Source of the DNA: Acinetobacter celticus
Lineage (GTDB): Bacteria; Pseudomonadota; Gammaproteobacteria; Pseudomonadales; Moraxellaceae
Direction of reading: 5' to 3'
Assembly (NCBI RefSeq): GCF_001707755.1
Contig: NZ_MBDL01000010.1
Location: 1-64,000 of the forward strand
DNA: 64,000 nt
The notes under the pieces were generated by a model, which was not told where the DNA came from, searched no databases, and saw only the letters and a program-made list of their open reading frames with translations. A program made the position numbers and the translations under genes. Below are positions 47,611 through 56,543 of the stretch, one piece after another (within the stretch, counting starts at the first letter, position 1; each line of letters starts with the position of its first letter).

Positions 47611-48753
47611 CTAACGGCCTAAGATACCGCGAGCGACAATTTCTTTCATAATTTCATTTGTACCACCGTAGATTTGCTGAATCCGCGCATCGACAAAGAA
47701 ACGAGAAATTGGATATTCCATCATATAGCCGTAGCCACCAAACAGTTGTAGTAGGTTGTCCGCGACTTTCATCTGCATATCCGATGAAAAACTTTTTAAG
47801 GCTGCCGCTGTTTCAACATCCAATTTGCCTTGCATATACAGCTCAACATTGCGTTCATAAAAGGCAGCTGTCGCCAGTTCATCAATTTTAGCCTGCGCCA
47901 ATACAAAGCGGGTATTTTGGAACTGTCCAATTGCCTGACCAAACGCTTGGCGCTCTTTGACATACTGAGTAGCTAAATCAATTGAACCACGAATTGCGCC
48001 AATCGCTATAGATGCAATAGAGGTACGTTCACGCGGTAATTCCTGCATCAAATATGCAAAACCTTGCCCTGCCTGCCCCAGCAACTGCTCTTTTGGCACT
48101 TTGACATTGTCATAAAACAATTCTGAAGTATCTTGAGAGTGAAGACCAATCTTGTTTAAGTTGGTGCCCTTTTTAAAGCCTTCCAAATGCGTATCGACTA
48201 GCAGTAGTGAAACTCCTTTCGCACGTGCTTGCGGATCAGTTTTGGCAGCCAAAACCACTAAATCTGCATGTTGCCCATTGGAAATAAAAGTTTTAGAACC
48301 GTTCAGTAAGTAATGATCGCCCTGTAAAATGGCGTTACTGCGCATGGACTGCAAGTCTGAACCCGCACCTGGCTCAGTCATACCAATTGCGCCCACGACT
48401 TCACCACTAACCATCTTCGGCAACCAATACTGCTTTTGTTCTTCTGAACCAATGTTCAAAATATACGGCGCAGCAATTTCTGAATGGCATGAAATAGCTG
48501 TCGCTAATGCGCAAAAACCTGCACGGGCAGACTCTTCTACTAACATAAGTGAATAGTGAATTGGTACACCATAACCGCCATATTCTTCAGGTACATCTAC
48601 GCAAAGAAAGCCATTTTCACCTAAAGCGTTCCACACCGAACGTGGCATAATGCCTTCATGTTCCCATTGTTCATAGTGTGGCGCAATATTCTCTTGCATA
48701 AAACGGCGAAAGTTATCTCTGAACAATTCTAAATCTGCATCGCAAGCCAACAT
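47611..48753 (-). CDS. Acyl-CoA dehydrogenase
   Basis: FAD-dependent acyl-CoA dehydrogenase of 380 residues. Family signatures: GAIGMTEPGAGSDLQSMRSN (flavin and substrate binding) and QIYGGTNEIMKEIVAR near the C-terminus, where the last catalytic residues lie, plus LQLFGGYGYMMEYPISRF. The start at 48753 has AAGGAAGGA directly upstream. The longer frame from 48792 is unneeded. Downstream lie the remnants of a phosphotransferase and an acyl-CoA synthetase, so it was once part of a fatty-acid or branched-acid degradation operon. Chain specificity unknown. Confidence 0.9.
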   Translation of the reverse strand: MLACDADLELFRDNFRRFMQENIAPHYEQWEHEGIMPRSVWNALGENGFLCVDVPEEYGGYGVPIHYSLMLVEESARAGFCALATAISCHSEIAAPYILNIGSEEQKQYWLPKMVSGEVVGAIGMTEPGAGSDLQSMRSNAILQGDHYLLNGSKTFISNGQHADLVVLAAKTDPQARAKGVSLLLVDTHLEGFKKGTNLNKIGLHSQDTSELFYDNVKVPKEQLLGQAGQGFAYLMQELPRERTSIASIAIGAIRGSIDLATQYVKERQAFGQAIGQFQNTRFVLAQAKIDELATAAFYERNVELYMQGKLDVETAAALKSFSSDMQMKVADNLLQLFGGYGYMMEYPISRFFVDARIQQIYGGTNEIMKEIVARGILGR

Positions 48754-49004
48754 AGTCCTTCCTTGTTGATGGGTTTTTATTGTAGATTTCACTCATCCTA
48801 TTGCAGTTTAAAAACTTCGTCATTGGCAAAAACCCACAGGGTCAATAATTTCTAAATCATCCATTTTATGTACAAAATTTAATCCGAATAGCTTTTATTA
48901 GATCCACTTATTCGACAAGCTTTATTCAAAATATGGACTGAATCCTTCTCTATTTCTATCAAGCTAAGTGTATAATTAGACATAGTTTATTATTTAACCC
49001 CAAT

Positions 49005-49703
49005 ATGAAAAACACACTTTCTGACAACAATCAAATTAAAGTAGTTTCTACTTTTTCTGAACTTGTAAATTTAAATTTTCAAGGAGATAACAATGCCATT
49101 GGCTGGCATAGAAATTTGGTTGGCGATTTTAAAGAAATTGTAGATAAGCTTGAATTAAAAGAAAATATTACAGAAGTTTCCATTGAAGACCTTTTAGCAC
49201 TACAGCTTTCAGAAAGCGGTCATCTAGCAAGAGAAACTATCTTAAAGGATGTGCAACTATTAACTGATTTCGGAGCATCACCTTCTCTTAATTTACTTAA
49301 AAATTATGAACGAGATGATGAACTAGATTTCATTTCAACAGATGTATATTCATATCATATTGATCGCTCACCCATCGAAACGGATACTTTTTTATGTACC
49401 TATTATGGCCCTGCAAGTGATATCTTGCCCCATAATCAGGTTGAACAAAAAGTTTTGATTCCAGAAATTAGAGGAAAACTTAAAAAATTACATGACGGCC
49501 CAGAGGCTGAATTTGAAACTTTCCTAGAAGACTATTTCTTTGACCTACATTATCAGCCTAAACCCAATACAAAACCTATGAATTTAGGTTCAGGACATCT
49601 TTGGCGGTTGGCTGTAGATCATCCAACGCAACAAGTCTTACCTTGTGTCCATAGAGCACCTACTGAAAAGGATGGTGAATATAGGTTGCTATTGATTTGT
49701 TAG
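49005..49703 (+). CDS. Uncharacterised protein, DUF1826-like
   Basis: A 232-residue soluble protein. The second half contains VYSYHIDRSPIETDTFLCTY, YGPASDILP, SGHLWRLAVDHP and CVHRAPTEKDGEYRLLLIC, a layout resembling DUF1826 proteins. An HxD pair (H118/D120) and a late HR (H216/R217) have the spacing of a 2-oxoglutarate-type iron facial triad, but that is only a suggestion. It is divergent from the acyl-CoA dehydrogenase gene and stands alone. No function can be assigned. Confidence 0.5.
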   Translation: MKNTLSDNNQIKVVSTFSELVNLNFQGDNNAIGWHRNLVGDFKEIVDKLELKENITEVSIEDLLALQLSESGHLARETILKDVQLLTDFGASPSLNLLKNYERDDELDFISTDVYSYHIDRSPIETDTFLCTYYGPASDILPHNQVEQKVLIPEIRGKLKKLHDGPEAEFETFLEDYFFDLHYQPKPNTKPMNLGSGHLWRLAVDHPTQQVLPCVHRAPTEKDGEYRLLLIC

Positions 49704-49897
49704 CTTCTTTTGACGACAAGTTTTATCTATAAGTAAAGATCTAGCCTGTCCTTATTCGCTATAAACGCCATCTGTATAAACTGAATCAAAATAATGAGAA
49801 ATTAATACTCCTAAAATCAAATACAATTCTATTCATTGAGTACTTCAATAGACTATATTCATACATCCATCCCATCAGCATTTAAGGATAAACCTCG

Positions 49898-50809
49898 GTG
49901 GAAATAGATGAAGAACTCACGCTCAAAAAAATTCAAATTTTTTTAGCTTTTATGCGCTGTGGTAATTTGTCAAAAACAGCAGTTGAAATGCAAATTAGTA
50001 ATGTCAGTGTTCATAAAGCATTACATTCTCTTGAAAATTCATTACGTTGCCCTTTATTTAAAAATGAAGGACGCAATTTAATCCCGTTAAAAAGTGCCTA
50101 TGTACTTGAAGAAAATTCCAAGAAAATTGTTCAAGATATTGTCACGACCGTTAATAAAACACGTGAAGCAGCAGGATTTGCTTCAAAAATTTTTCATTTA
50201 GGGTCTTTGTATTCCCTAACAGTAAATACTATTCCAAGTATCATTAGTGGTTTAAAACTTAGACGAGGCGATTTAGATATACAACTGTTGTTAAATTCAA
50301 ACCTAGATTTAGTCAAAAAGCTAAAGGCAACTGAGTTAGACGCTATTATTGTCGCACTCAATGAAACCACTCAAGATCAAGAATTTGAATGTTTGCCTAT
50401 GTTTCAAGATGATATCTTTTTAGCTGTACATAAAAATTCTAAATATGCAGCACTTAAAGAAATTGATTTAAGTCAGCTTAAAGATGAAACTTTTTTGATA
50501 CTGGCAAAAGGGTTTGCTACGCGTAATGACAGTGATTTTGTCTTTGAAAAAGCAGGAATTGAACCTAAGGTTTTTTTACAAGTTTCTGATATTTTTACTT
50601 TAATTAGTATGGTCAGCTCTGGCGTTGGACTTGCATTATTGCCTGGTCGAATTTCAACAATTTATGAAAATTCTGTCAAATTAATTCGGCTTAAGCGCCA
50701 ATATCAAATTAAACAGGAAATTGGTTTGGTTTTTCTAAAAAGGAAGGAAAGAGACCCAAATTTATTGGCATTAATTGCTGAGTGTCGTATGTTTTCAAGA
50801 AATGTCTAA
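49898..50809 (+). CDS. mdcR: LysR-family regulator, probable MdcR
   Basis: LysR-type regulator of 303 residues with a GTG start preceded by AAGGA. The helix-turn-helix is in GNLSKTAVEMQISNVSVHKA (about residues 24-43). It is convergent with the end of the malonate operon, separated by a terminator hairpin. Malonate decarboxylase clusters of Acinetobacter, Pseudomonas and Klebsiella carry a LysR regulator MdcR, and no other regulator is in this block. A perfect CATTAAC-N5-GTTAATG palindrome before mdcA is a candidate binding site. Confidence 0.78.
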   Translation: MEIDEELTLKKIQIFLAFMRCGNLSKTAVEMQISNVSVHKALHSLENSLRCPLFKNEGRNLIPLKSAYVLEENSKKIVQDIVTTVNKTREAAGFASKIFHLGSLYSLTVNTIPSIISGLKLRRGDLDIQLLLNSNLDLVKKLKATELDAIIVALNETTQDQEFECLPMFQDDIFLAVHKNSKYAALKEIDLSQLKDETFLILAKGFATRNDSDFVFEKAGIEPKVFLQVSDIFTLISMVSSGVGLALLPGRISTIYENSVKLIRLKRQYQIKQEIGLVFLKRKERDPNLLALIAECRMFSRNV

Positions 50810-50853
50810 AAATAAAAAATTGGGCAATTTATGTGTTATCAATAAATTGCCCA
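50808..50853 (-). terminator. Terminator of the malonate operon
   Basis: TGGGCAATTTAT (50821-50832) and ATAAATTGCCCA (50842-50853) form a perfect 12-bp stem. On the minus strand it is followed by a T-rich tract, placing it 22 bp beyond the mdcM stop. Confidence 0.8.
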
Positions 50854-50874
50854 TACTGGATAAAATAAATTCAT

Positions 50875-51636
50875 TTAGCCAAAAATAGCATTTATCGTAA
50901 GGAAGAATACAGAAGGCCCCAATAGGCAACCTAAACCAGTATAAAACGTTGCAACCAACGCACCATAAGGAACAAGACGAACATCAGTTCCAGCTAAACC
51001 AGCTGCCGTTCCACTTGTTGTTCCAGCCAAACCACCAAAGACCATGGCAGATTTAGGGCTTTTTAAGTACATAAATTTAGCCAGTAGTGGGGTTCCTACC
51101 ATAAAGAACACCGACTTAATTAATCCAATCGCAATTGATAAGGCAATGACATCGGAACTCGCGCCAATCGCTGTGCCTGTAATTGGGCCAACAATATAAG
51201 TCATTGCACCTGCACCAATGGTCGTCATTGAAACTGGGTCTTTATATCCCATTAACCATGCCACCATTGCACCAATCACAAAAGGAACAACACAACCCAG
51301 TGCTAATGCAACTAGACCTACTTTTCCTGCCTTTTTAACTTCTTTCACATCGACTTCAAATGCAGTAGAAGCAATAGCAAGGTCACGAATCATTGCGCCA
51401 CCAAGTAAAGCAAATCCAGAAAAAATGACAATATCTGAAACGCCTTTGGTTCCTTGTGTATATACACCCGCAAAATACGCTACGACTAAACCTAAGGTAA
51501 TTGCAATTGCAGAACTTTGTAATTTACCTCGAGTCAAATACTTTGACAGTAGATGAGAAACAAACATCATCAATCCTGTGACTGCAAGTGCAGTCACTAG
51601 CGCATTTTTACTTAATACCGCAATTAAAGCATCCAT
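50875..51636 (-). CDS. mdcM: Malonate transporter subunit MadM/MdcM
   Basis: A 253-residue inner-membrane protein with about seven hydrophobic helices, and the glycine-rich GGLAGTTSGTAAGLAGTDVR typical of MadM. MadL and MadM together form a malonate:Na+ symporter in Malonomonas rubra, and the pair is called mdcL/mdcM in Acinetobacter. It follows mdcL by 47 bp and is last in the operon. Confidence 0.88.
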   Translation of the reverse strand: MDALIAVLSKNALVTALAVTGLMMFVSHLLSKYLTRGKLQSSAIAITLGLVVAYFAGVYTQGTKGVSDIVIFSGFALLGGAMIRDLAIASTAFEVDVKEVKKAGKVGLVALALGCVVPFVIGAMVAWLMGYKDPVSMTTIGAGAMTYIVGPITGTAIGASSDVIALSIAIGLIKSVFFMVGTPLLAKFMYLKSPKSAMVFGGLAGTTSGTAAGLAGTDVRLVPYGALVATFYTGLGCLLGPSVFFLTINAIFG

Positions 51637-51683
51637 TTATTTAATTCCTTTTAATTATTGAACTCATCGTTTTATAACGAAAA

Positions 51684-52085
51684 TTAAGCGGTCTTTTCCT
51701 GAGATTCAACTGGCCACTCATAAGTTTCATAGTCACAATTCATTTTATTTAAATAACGAATGACCAAAACAGTACCAATTAACGAAGCCACTGAAACGAT
51801 TAAACCCAACATGCCACCTGATAATGCAGCAACGACATTTTGACCCGCAGACATGGCAACTACAATTGGAATGTACATTCCTGACCAATACAACACACCG
51901 AACTGAGTTCCTTTAGGTAAATATCCTTTTTTTGCTAAAATCTCTTTTGATAAAATCAGCAAAATCATCGAGATGGCAACACCACCCACATTTGCTTTGA
52001 CGCCTAGCAACATGCCTAAGGTATTACCAAAATAATCTCCTAACAGGTGGCAAATGGCTAAGAGTGCTGTTCCATATATAATCAT
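51684..52085 (-). CDS. mdcL: Malonate transporter subunit MadL/MdcL
   Basis: A 133-residue membrane protein with four hydrophobic helices (MIIYGTALLAICHLLGDYFG, NVGGVAISMILLILSKEIL, and two later). The pattern is that of MadL. A GAGGA site is eight bases before the ATG. Needed together with MdcM for malonate uptake. Confidence 0.87.
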   Translation of the reverse strand: MIIYGTALLAICHLLGDYFGNTLGMLLGVKANVGGVAISMILLILSKEILAKKGYLPKGTQFGVLYWSGMYIPIVVAMSAGQNVVAALSGGMLGLIVSVASLIGTVLVIRYLNKMNCDYETYEWPVESQEKTA

Positions 52086-52148
52086 TGTTAATTCCTCACA
52101 TCCTTGGATAACGACTTTTTTAAATTTATTTAGCGACTTATACCGTGA

Positions 52149-53072
52149 TTAAGCACTTTCTTTATGCATTGCACAGATAAGACTATCTAAACGTGTTCCT
52201 TGAAAAGAAAGTATATTCCCTTCCTTAAAATTTTTTCTAGCAAGCCCAGTTAAAACCGAACCAGGTAAAACTTCGATATGTAACCTAACGCCACGCTCCC
52301 ACGATGCTTGAACGGTACTTTCCCAATCAATGGTTCGGCACATATTAAAGATCAGATCCTCTTTAATTTGCTCTGCTTTATGAATTAACCGTGCAGATGT
52401 ACCACTTAAATATTTAAACTTTGCTGGATTCAAATCTATGTGTGCCATAGCCTGAACCAGTTGTTGTGCTTGTGCATCCAACAATTCGCAATGTGATGGC
52501 ACACTTACATTTAATTTTTTAGCAATTGCTCCCTGACTTTTAGCAATTTCTATCACCTGTTGCATCGCCAGTTCTGAACCAGAAATAACAATCTGATTGG
52601 CTGCATTTAAATTAGCGACATAAACATCACCCATTTGTTGATAAACCTCTGCAACCCATTGGCTCACCTGTGATTTATCGGCATTGATGATGGCAGTCAT
52701 GCCATAACCAGAAGGATAAGCGTCTTGCATGAGCTTGCCACGCAATGACACCAGCTTAAGACCTTGTTCAAAACTATAAACACCTGCGACCGCTGCTGCT
52801 GTCCATGCACCAATTGATAGCCCTGCGACATAGTCAGGTTGTACCTGTTCATTAAGTAGAATGGCTGAACTGATATAACCTGCTAAATACAAGCACAGTT
52901 GTACCGCTTCTGTTGAACGCAGTTCATCGGGTTGATCCAAGGTCAGTACATCACGCTGCAAAGCCACTGAAGCGCGTTCTAAATAGTGTTGAACCAATCG
53001 ATGTTCAGGCAAGTCATGCAACATATTGACTTTTTGTGCCCCCTGACCTGGATATACCCAAATTGAACTCAT
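52149..53072 (-). CDS. mdcH: MdcH, malonyl-CoA:ACP transacylase of malonate decarboxylase
   Basis: A 307-residue acyltransferase of the FabD type that loads malonyl groups onto the MdcC carrier protein to start the catalytic cycle. The N-terminal PGQGAQ motif, the nucleophile elbow GLSIGAWTAAAVAG (usual GHSLG) and the histidine region NVSVPSHCELL are present. The nucleophile motif has Leu in place of the usual His, a known variant in MdcH proteins. It is 12 bp downstream of mdcG. Confidence 0.9.
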   Translation of the reverse strand: MSSIWVYPGQGAQKVNMLHDLPEHRLVQHYLERASVALQRDVLTLDQPDELRSTEAVQLCLYLAGYISSAILLNEQVQPDYVAGLSIGAWTAAAVAGVYSFEQGLKLVSLRGKLMQDAYPSGYGMTAIINADKSQVSQWVAEVYQQMGDVYVANLNAANQIVISGSELAMQQVIEIAKSQGAIAKKLNVSVPSHCELLDAQAQQLVQAMAHIDLNPAKFKYLSGTSARLIHKAEQIKEDLIFNMCRTIDWESTVQASWERGVRLHIEVLPGSVLTGLARKNFKEGNILSFQGTRLDSLICAMHKESA

Positions 53073-53084
53073 GCCATCATCCCT

Positions 53085-53693
53085 TTACAGCCAAGGATTA
53101 TTTACTAAAACGGCACCATCATTTCGTTTTAGTAATACTTTCCCTGTAGAGCTTGCCCATTCTTTAAGTGCGACACCACCCTTTGGGGTTTGTAGTTGCA
53201 CATCCAGTTTTAATTCAGTTTGTTCCAGCTGATGAAGCAATTGTTTGGCTTCATCTTTGGTCAAAAATTCCTCTTTCCGAATCAAAAGATCAATATCACT
53301 GTTTTCAGTTACAGTCTGAATACCTGTTGCCAACTCAAACCCGACGCTACCTGTATATCCCCATGTCCAGTGTTTTTGATTCAATATGTTTTGAATCATC
53401 TGCAACTGGTTCATTAAATGTGGAAAACAGTCTAAGTCCACATTACTCAATGCCTCTGGTTTTAACTGCTTAGTAATTGCAGAAACTGGCATTTGTGTCG
53501 CATACCGTTGATGTCTTGCTGTACCACGAATTCCAACTGCAATGACTGTAGGATCTGTTGTCGCACGGCGCACAACAACTGGTTGTCCTTGTGTAATAAC
53601 CTCTGTAACCCATGTGGGCAAATCCGTTTCTAACAGATCAAGCGTCATACCCCATAACAAGTCATGTGCTTGAAGTGGTGTTTCAGTCTGCAT
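53085..53693 (-). CDS. mdcG: MdcG, phosphoribosyl-dephospho-CoA transferase
   Basis: A 202-residue nucleotidyltransferase that attaches the 2'-(5''-triphosphoribosyl)-3'-dephospho-CoA prosthetic group to apo-MdcC. The nucleotidyltransferase motif is TGSVGFELATGIQTVTENSD followed by IDLLI, with the metal-binding DxD. The ATG at 53693 overlaps the mdcE stop by 11 bp. The longer frame to 53795 would overlap by more than 100 bp and is rejected. Confidence 0.88.
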   Translation of the reverse strand: MQTETPLQAHDLLWGMTLDLLETDLPTWVTEVITQGQPVVVRRATTDPTVIAVGIRGTARHQRYATQMPVSAITKQLKPEALSNVDLDCFPHLMNQLQMIQNILNQKHWTWGYTGSVGFELATGIQTVTENSDIDLLIRKEEFLTKDEAKQLLHQLEQTELKLDVQLQTPKGGVALKEWASSTGKVLLKRNDGAVLVNNPWL

Positions 53694-54516
53694 ACCATTG
53701 CTCACGCAATAATTCACGTACTTTTTTCGAAGCTTGTCGGTTTTCACCATGTAAGCGATGTTCAAGTCCTGTTGAAGCCGTGGCTTGAATGTCATTTAAT
53801 GCGTGTAAAAATGCATTTTGAACAGATGCAATATCTTCAATTGTCGGTTGTTCAGGGTTCGCGACGGTTAAAAGGTCGGATAGCAAGCCTAATGTGGCAT
53901 AGCTTTCAATGTCATAGGCCATAGGTGGAATATTTGCTGCAAGTTTTTCTAGCTCATCCACAGTACGCAGTGTCACACGGGCCGCCGACTCTTTCCCCAT
54001 GGCATGCACCATAACACCTGTATCTTTAAGTGCAATGATACGATTTGCTTGGTAGCCATGTGCTAAAAATGCGCCTGACATTGACTTGCCAACCAATAAA
54101 CTAATCACAGGGTGCCCTGCCAAACGTGCTCGCGCATAACTATCGACTGCACCTGCAAGCGCCTGATGAATACCAAAAAGTTCTTCACGGCGGCCATAAG
54201 CCTGACTTGGAACATCGACAATACATAAAATGGCACGTTTATGATCACGGCCTAGATCGGCTTGAATGGCATCATCCACAATTTTGGCTAAAGTCCAACC
54301 TTCCAACAATCCAACTTCACCACTTTGAGCACGTGGATAAAGATTGTGTTGGTATGGGACGACTGCTATAACACGCACCTTTTTTTCTGAAATTTGTCCA
54401 TCTGCAACGCAAACAGACTCTACAGCATCTTTAATCTGGGCAAAATCAGCAGTGAGTGCCTTAAACCAATTCTGCCCACGTGTTGATGTTTTAACTGCAT
54501 GTATATCCATATTCAT
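53683..54516 (-). CDS. mdcE: MdcE, malonate decarboxylase gamma subunit
   Basis: A 277-residue protein of the carboxyltransferase (crotonase-like) fold that, with MdcD, decarboxylates malonyl-S-ACP to acetyl-S-ACP. Visible motifs include AILCIVDVPSQAYGRREELF, GHPVISLLVGKSMSGAFLAH and MVHAMGKESAARVT. It overlaps the mdcD stop by 4 bp (ATGA) with AAGGAG seven bases before the start. Confidence 0.92.
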   Translation of the reverse strand: MNMDIHAVKTSTRGQNWFKALTADFAQIKDAVESVCVADGQISEKKVRVIAVVPYQHNLYPRAQSGEVGLLEGWTLAKIVDDAIQADLGRDHKRAILCIVDVPSQAYGRREELFGIHQALAGAVDSYARARLAGHPVISLLVGKSMSGAFLAHGYQANRIIALKDTGVMVHAMGKESAARVTLRTVDELEKLAANIPPMAYDIESYATLGLLSDLLTVANPEQPTIEDIASVQNAFLHALNDIQATASTGLEHRLHGENRQASKKVRELLREQWYAD

Positions 54517-55364
54517 GCTTGTTCTCCTTGATATAAAGTTCGAACTTGAAGTGGTGTAGCCTGAACCGTAGTATCAACGCCCTGTAAGTGATTCAAATAA
54601 AAATCATAATTTGAGCTACGATGTAACTCTGGTTGCCCTTGAATTAAATACTGTAAAACTTGTTGCTGAATCTGCTGACGATCATCTTCAACATAGGCAT
54701 CAACCAAGCCACTTGCGGCACGTTGCTGTCCACCAGTAATACTCCAAATAAATGGTCGATCCTTCGAGTCATATTCTTGTACACCTGCTTCTTGCTCAAT
54801 AACTTGTGGGCCATTTAGTCCTAAACGTCCTTCTTGGGTCATAATTAAATAACTGCATAATGCAGCTGCAATTGACATGCCACCAAAACAACCAACACTT
54901 CCCGCAATAACGCCGATAACAGGTTGATATTGTCTAAGCGCTACTATTGCGGCTTGTATTTCTGCAATGGCAGCCAACCCTAAATTTGCTTCTTGTAACC
55001 GAACGCCACCTGTTTCAAGTAATAAAATAGCGGCAGTCGGAATTCCTTTAAGGTTATCTTCGACAGCAAGTTCTAATGCACCCGCAATTTTTGCACCGCC
55101 AACTTCGCCTAGGCTTCCACCCTGAAAATTACCTTCAATCGAAATAATAACGACTGGTTTTTGCTGCAGTGTGCCTTTTGCAACCACGACACCATCATCC
55201 GCTTGTGGCACAATATTCTGCTTGGGTAGCCACGGCGACATCATTCGTGCAAAAGGATCTAATAACTCACGAAAGCTATTTTCATCTAATAATGCTTTGG
55301 CACGTTCTCGAGCACTCAGTTCAATAAAGCTTTTCTTAGCCAGTAAATTTTGTAAATCAGCCAC
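54513..55364 (-). CDS. mdcD: MdcD, malonate decarboxylase beta subunit
   Basis: Carboxyltransferase-type subunit of 283 residues. Motifs: VVVAKGTLQQKPVVIISIEG, GGSLGEVGGAKIAGALELA, LLLETGGVRLQEANLGLAAI, VIGVIAGSVGCFGGMSIAAA. It starts with GTG at 55364, decided by GGAGG six bases upstream, and overlaps mdcC by 8 bp. Confidence 0.92.
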   Translation of the reverse strand: MADLQNLLAKKSFIELSARERAKALLDENSFRELLDPFARMMSPWLPKQNIVPQADDGVVVAKGTLQQKPVVIISIEGNFQGGSLGEVGGAKIAGALELAVEDNLKGIPTAAILLLETGGVRLQEANLGLAAIAEIQAAIVALRQYQPVIGVIAGSVGCFGGMSIAAALCSYLIMTQEGRLGLNGPQVIEQEAGVQEYDSKDRPFIWSITGGQQRAASGLVDAYVEDDRQQIQQQVLQYLIQGQPELHRSSNYDFYLNHLQGVDTTVQATPLQVRTLYQGEQA

Positions 55365-55656
55365 GGCTCACCTCCTCAAATGCTTGTTCTAAACGTAGGC
55401 GAACAACACCGGGTGTTGCACCAAAATCATGAATATCAATATGTACAGCTAACGGTTTTTGTTCAGCAAACATCCGCGCAAATAAATTTCCCCAACGCTT
55501 TGAACTACCATCAACTGAGGTGACAACTTGAATTGAAATTTTTCCTGTTGAATTGGGTTGCATTAAAACTTCTAAATCACCAGAACCGACACAACCAACC
55601 AATGCTTTTTTAGTGGGTGTACTACCCGCAGAAAATTCAAAATTAAGTGTTTCCAT
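55357..55656 (-). CDS. mdcC: MdcC, acyl-carrier delta subunit of malonate decarboxylase
   Basis: A 99-residue acyl carrier protein specific to malonate decarboxylase. S25 in VGCVGSGDLEVLMQP matches the serine that carries the modified dephospho-CoA prosthetic group in the Klebsiella homologue. It lies 2 bp after mdcB and overlaps mdcD. Confidence 0.93.
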   Translation of the reverse strand: METLNFEFSAGSTPTKKALVGCVGSGDLEVLMQPNSTGKISIQVVTSVDGSSKRWGNLFARMFAEQKPLAVHIDIHDFGATPGVVRLRLEQAFEEVSRG

Positions 55657-55658
55657 GA

Positions 55659-56543
55659 CTACACATCCAATTTATTTTTAAAATAAAGTTGCTCAACACG
55701 ATCAATAAATAATGTGGCTGCAAGTACATCGGCCACTCCACCGGGTGAGGCTCTTAAACGTAAAAGGTCTTGTTCTAAGAAATCAAATTCACGTTGTCCA
55801 GCGACAGTTGAATAACCGCCCAGTGCAAGCACCTTTTGAGCACCTTGCTGCATTCGCGCTAATCCTGCTTCTCCTGCACGGTATAAAACGCAGGTATCAT
55901 CAAGCGTGGTCATCATGGCAAGCAAAGCATCTATTCGTGCGGTTGTTTCATTGCCCTGTGTTTGACGACTTTTATACAGTTCAGGTAAGCCAAAACTCAC
56001 AATTGCAGGAAAACCTTGCTGTGCTTGTGCCTTAGCACCACTTATACCTAAGGTTTTTTGAACTTGTTGACCATGACTGAGTGCCTGCTGGGGAATAAAA
56101 CGATCTTCCAGTTGTGCAATTTTCCCTGCCAATTGACACAGTTCAATGGCTTGTACTGGTTTGGCATCTAAACTCCTCAATGCACTTGCTGTAACCATCA
56201 GTCCTAATGCCCAAATTGCGCCACGATGAGTATTCACCCCATGGGTTGTCTGTAACATGGTGGCTTCACCTAAACGACCAATTTCACCAATCGCTTCACG
56301 TAAGGCTTGTGAACAAGTTCTATGTTGAACAGCAGCCTGTGCCATTGCCACAAACATCGGATGTAAACTGTGGGCTGAACGCTCCATTAACTCCAGTGTT
56401 AAATCATCGTGTGCACCGCTTCCACGTTGATCGACCAACGCAGGTTTTGGGGTTAAATTGACTTCTGCAACCAAAGCATCGACTGCAAAATCTGCAAGTA
56501 AAATACAATGTTGGCTAATATAGGATTGAACACGTGCATTCAT
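55659..56543 (-). CDS. mdcB: MdcB, triphosphoribosyl-dephospho-CoA synthase
   Basis: A 294-residue CitG-family enzyme making the precursor of the prosthetic group from ATP and dephospho-CoA. Conserved CitG/MdcB motifs: PALVDQRGSGAHDDLTLELM, GVNTHRGAIWALGLM and DTCVLYRAGEAGLARMQ. The ATG at 56543 overlaps the mdcA stop (TAATG) and has AGGAG upstream, so the frame extension to a TTG at 56549 is not needed. Confidence 0.92.
   Translation of the reverse strand: MNARVQSYISQHCILLADFAVDALVAEVNLTPKPALVDQRGSGAHDDLTLELMERSAHSLHPMFVAMAQAAVQHRTCSQALREAIGEIGRLGEATMLQTTHGVNTHRGAIWALGLMVTASALRSLDAKPVQAIELCQLAGKIAQLEDRFIPQQALSHGQQVQKTLGISGAKAQAQQGFPAIVSFGLPELYKSRQTQGNETTARIDALLAMMTTLDDTCVLYRAGEAGLARMQQGAQKVLALGGYSTVAGQREFDFLEQDLLRLRASPGGVADVLAATLFIDRVEQLYFKNKLDV

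Noticed and set aside
53694..53795. Extension of mdcG upstream
   Set aside because: It would lie within mdcE for over 100 bp; the ATG at 53693 gives the family-length protein.
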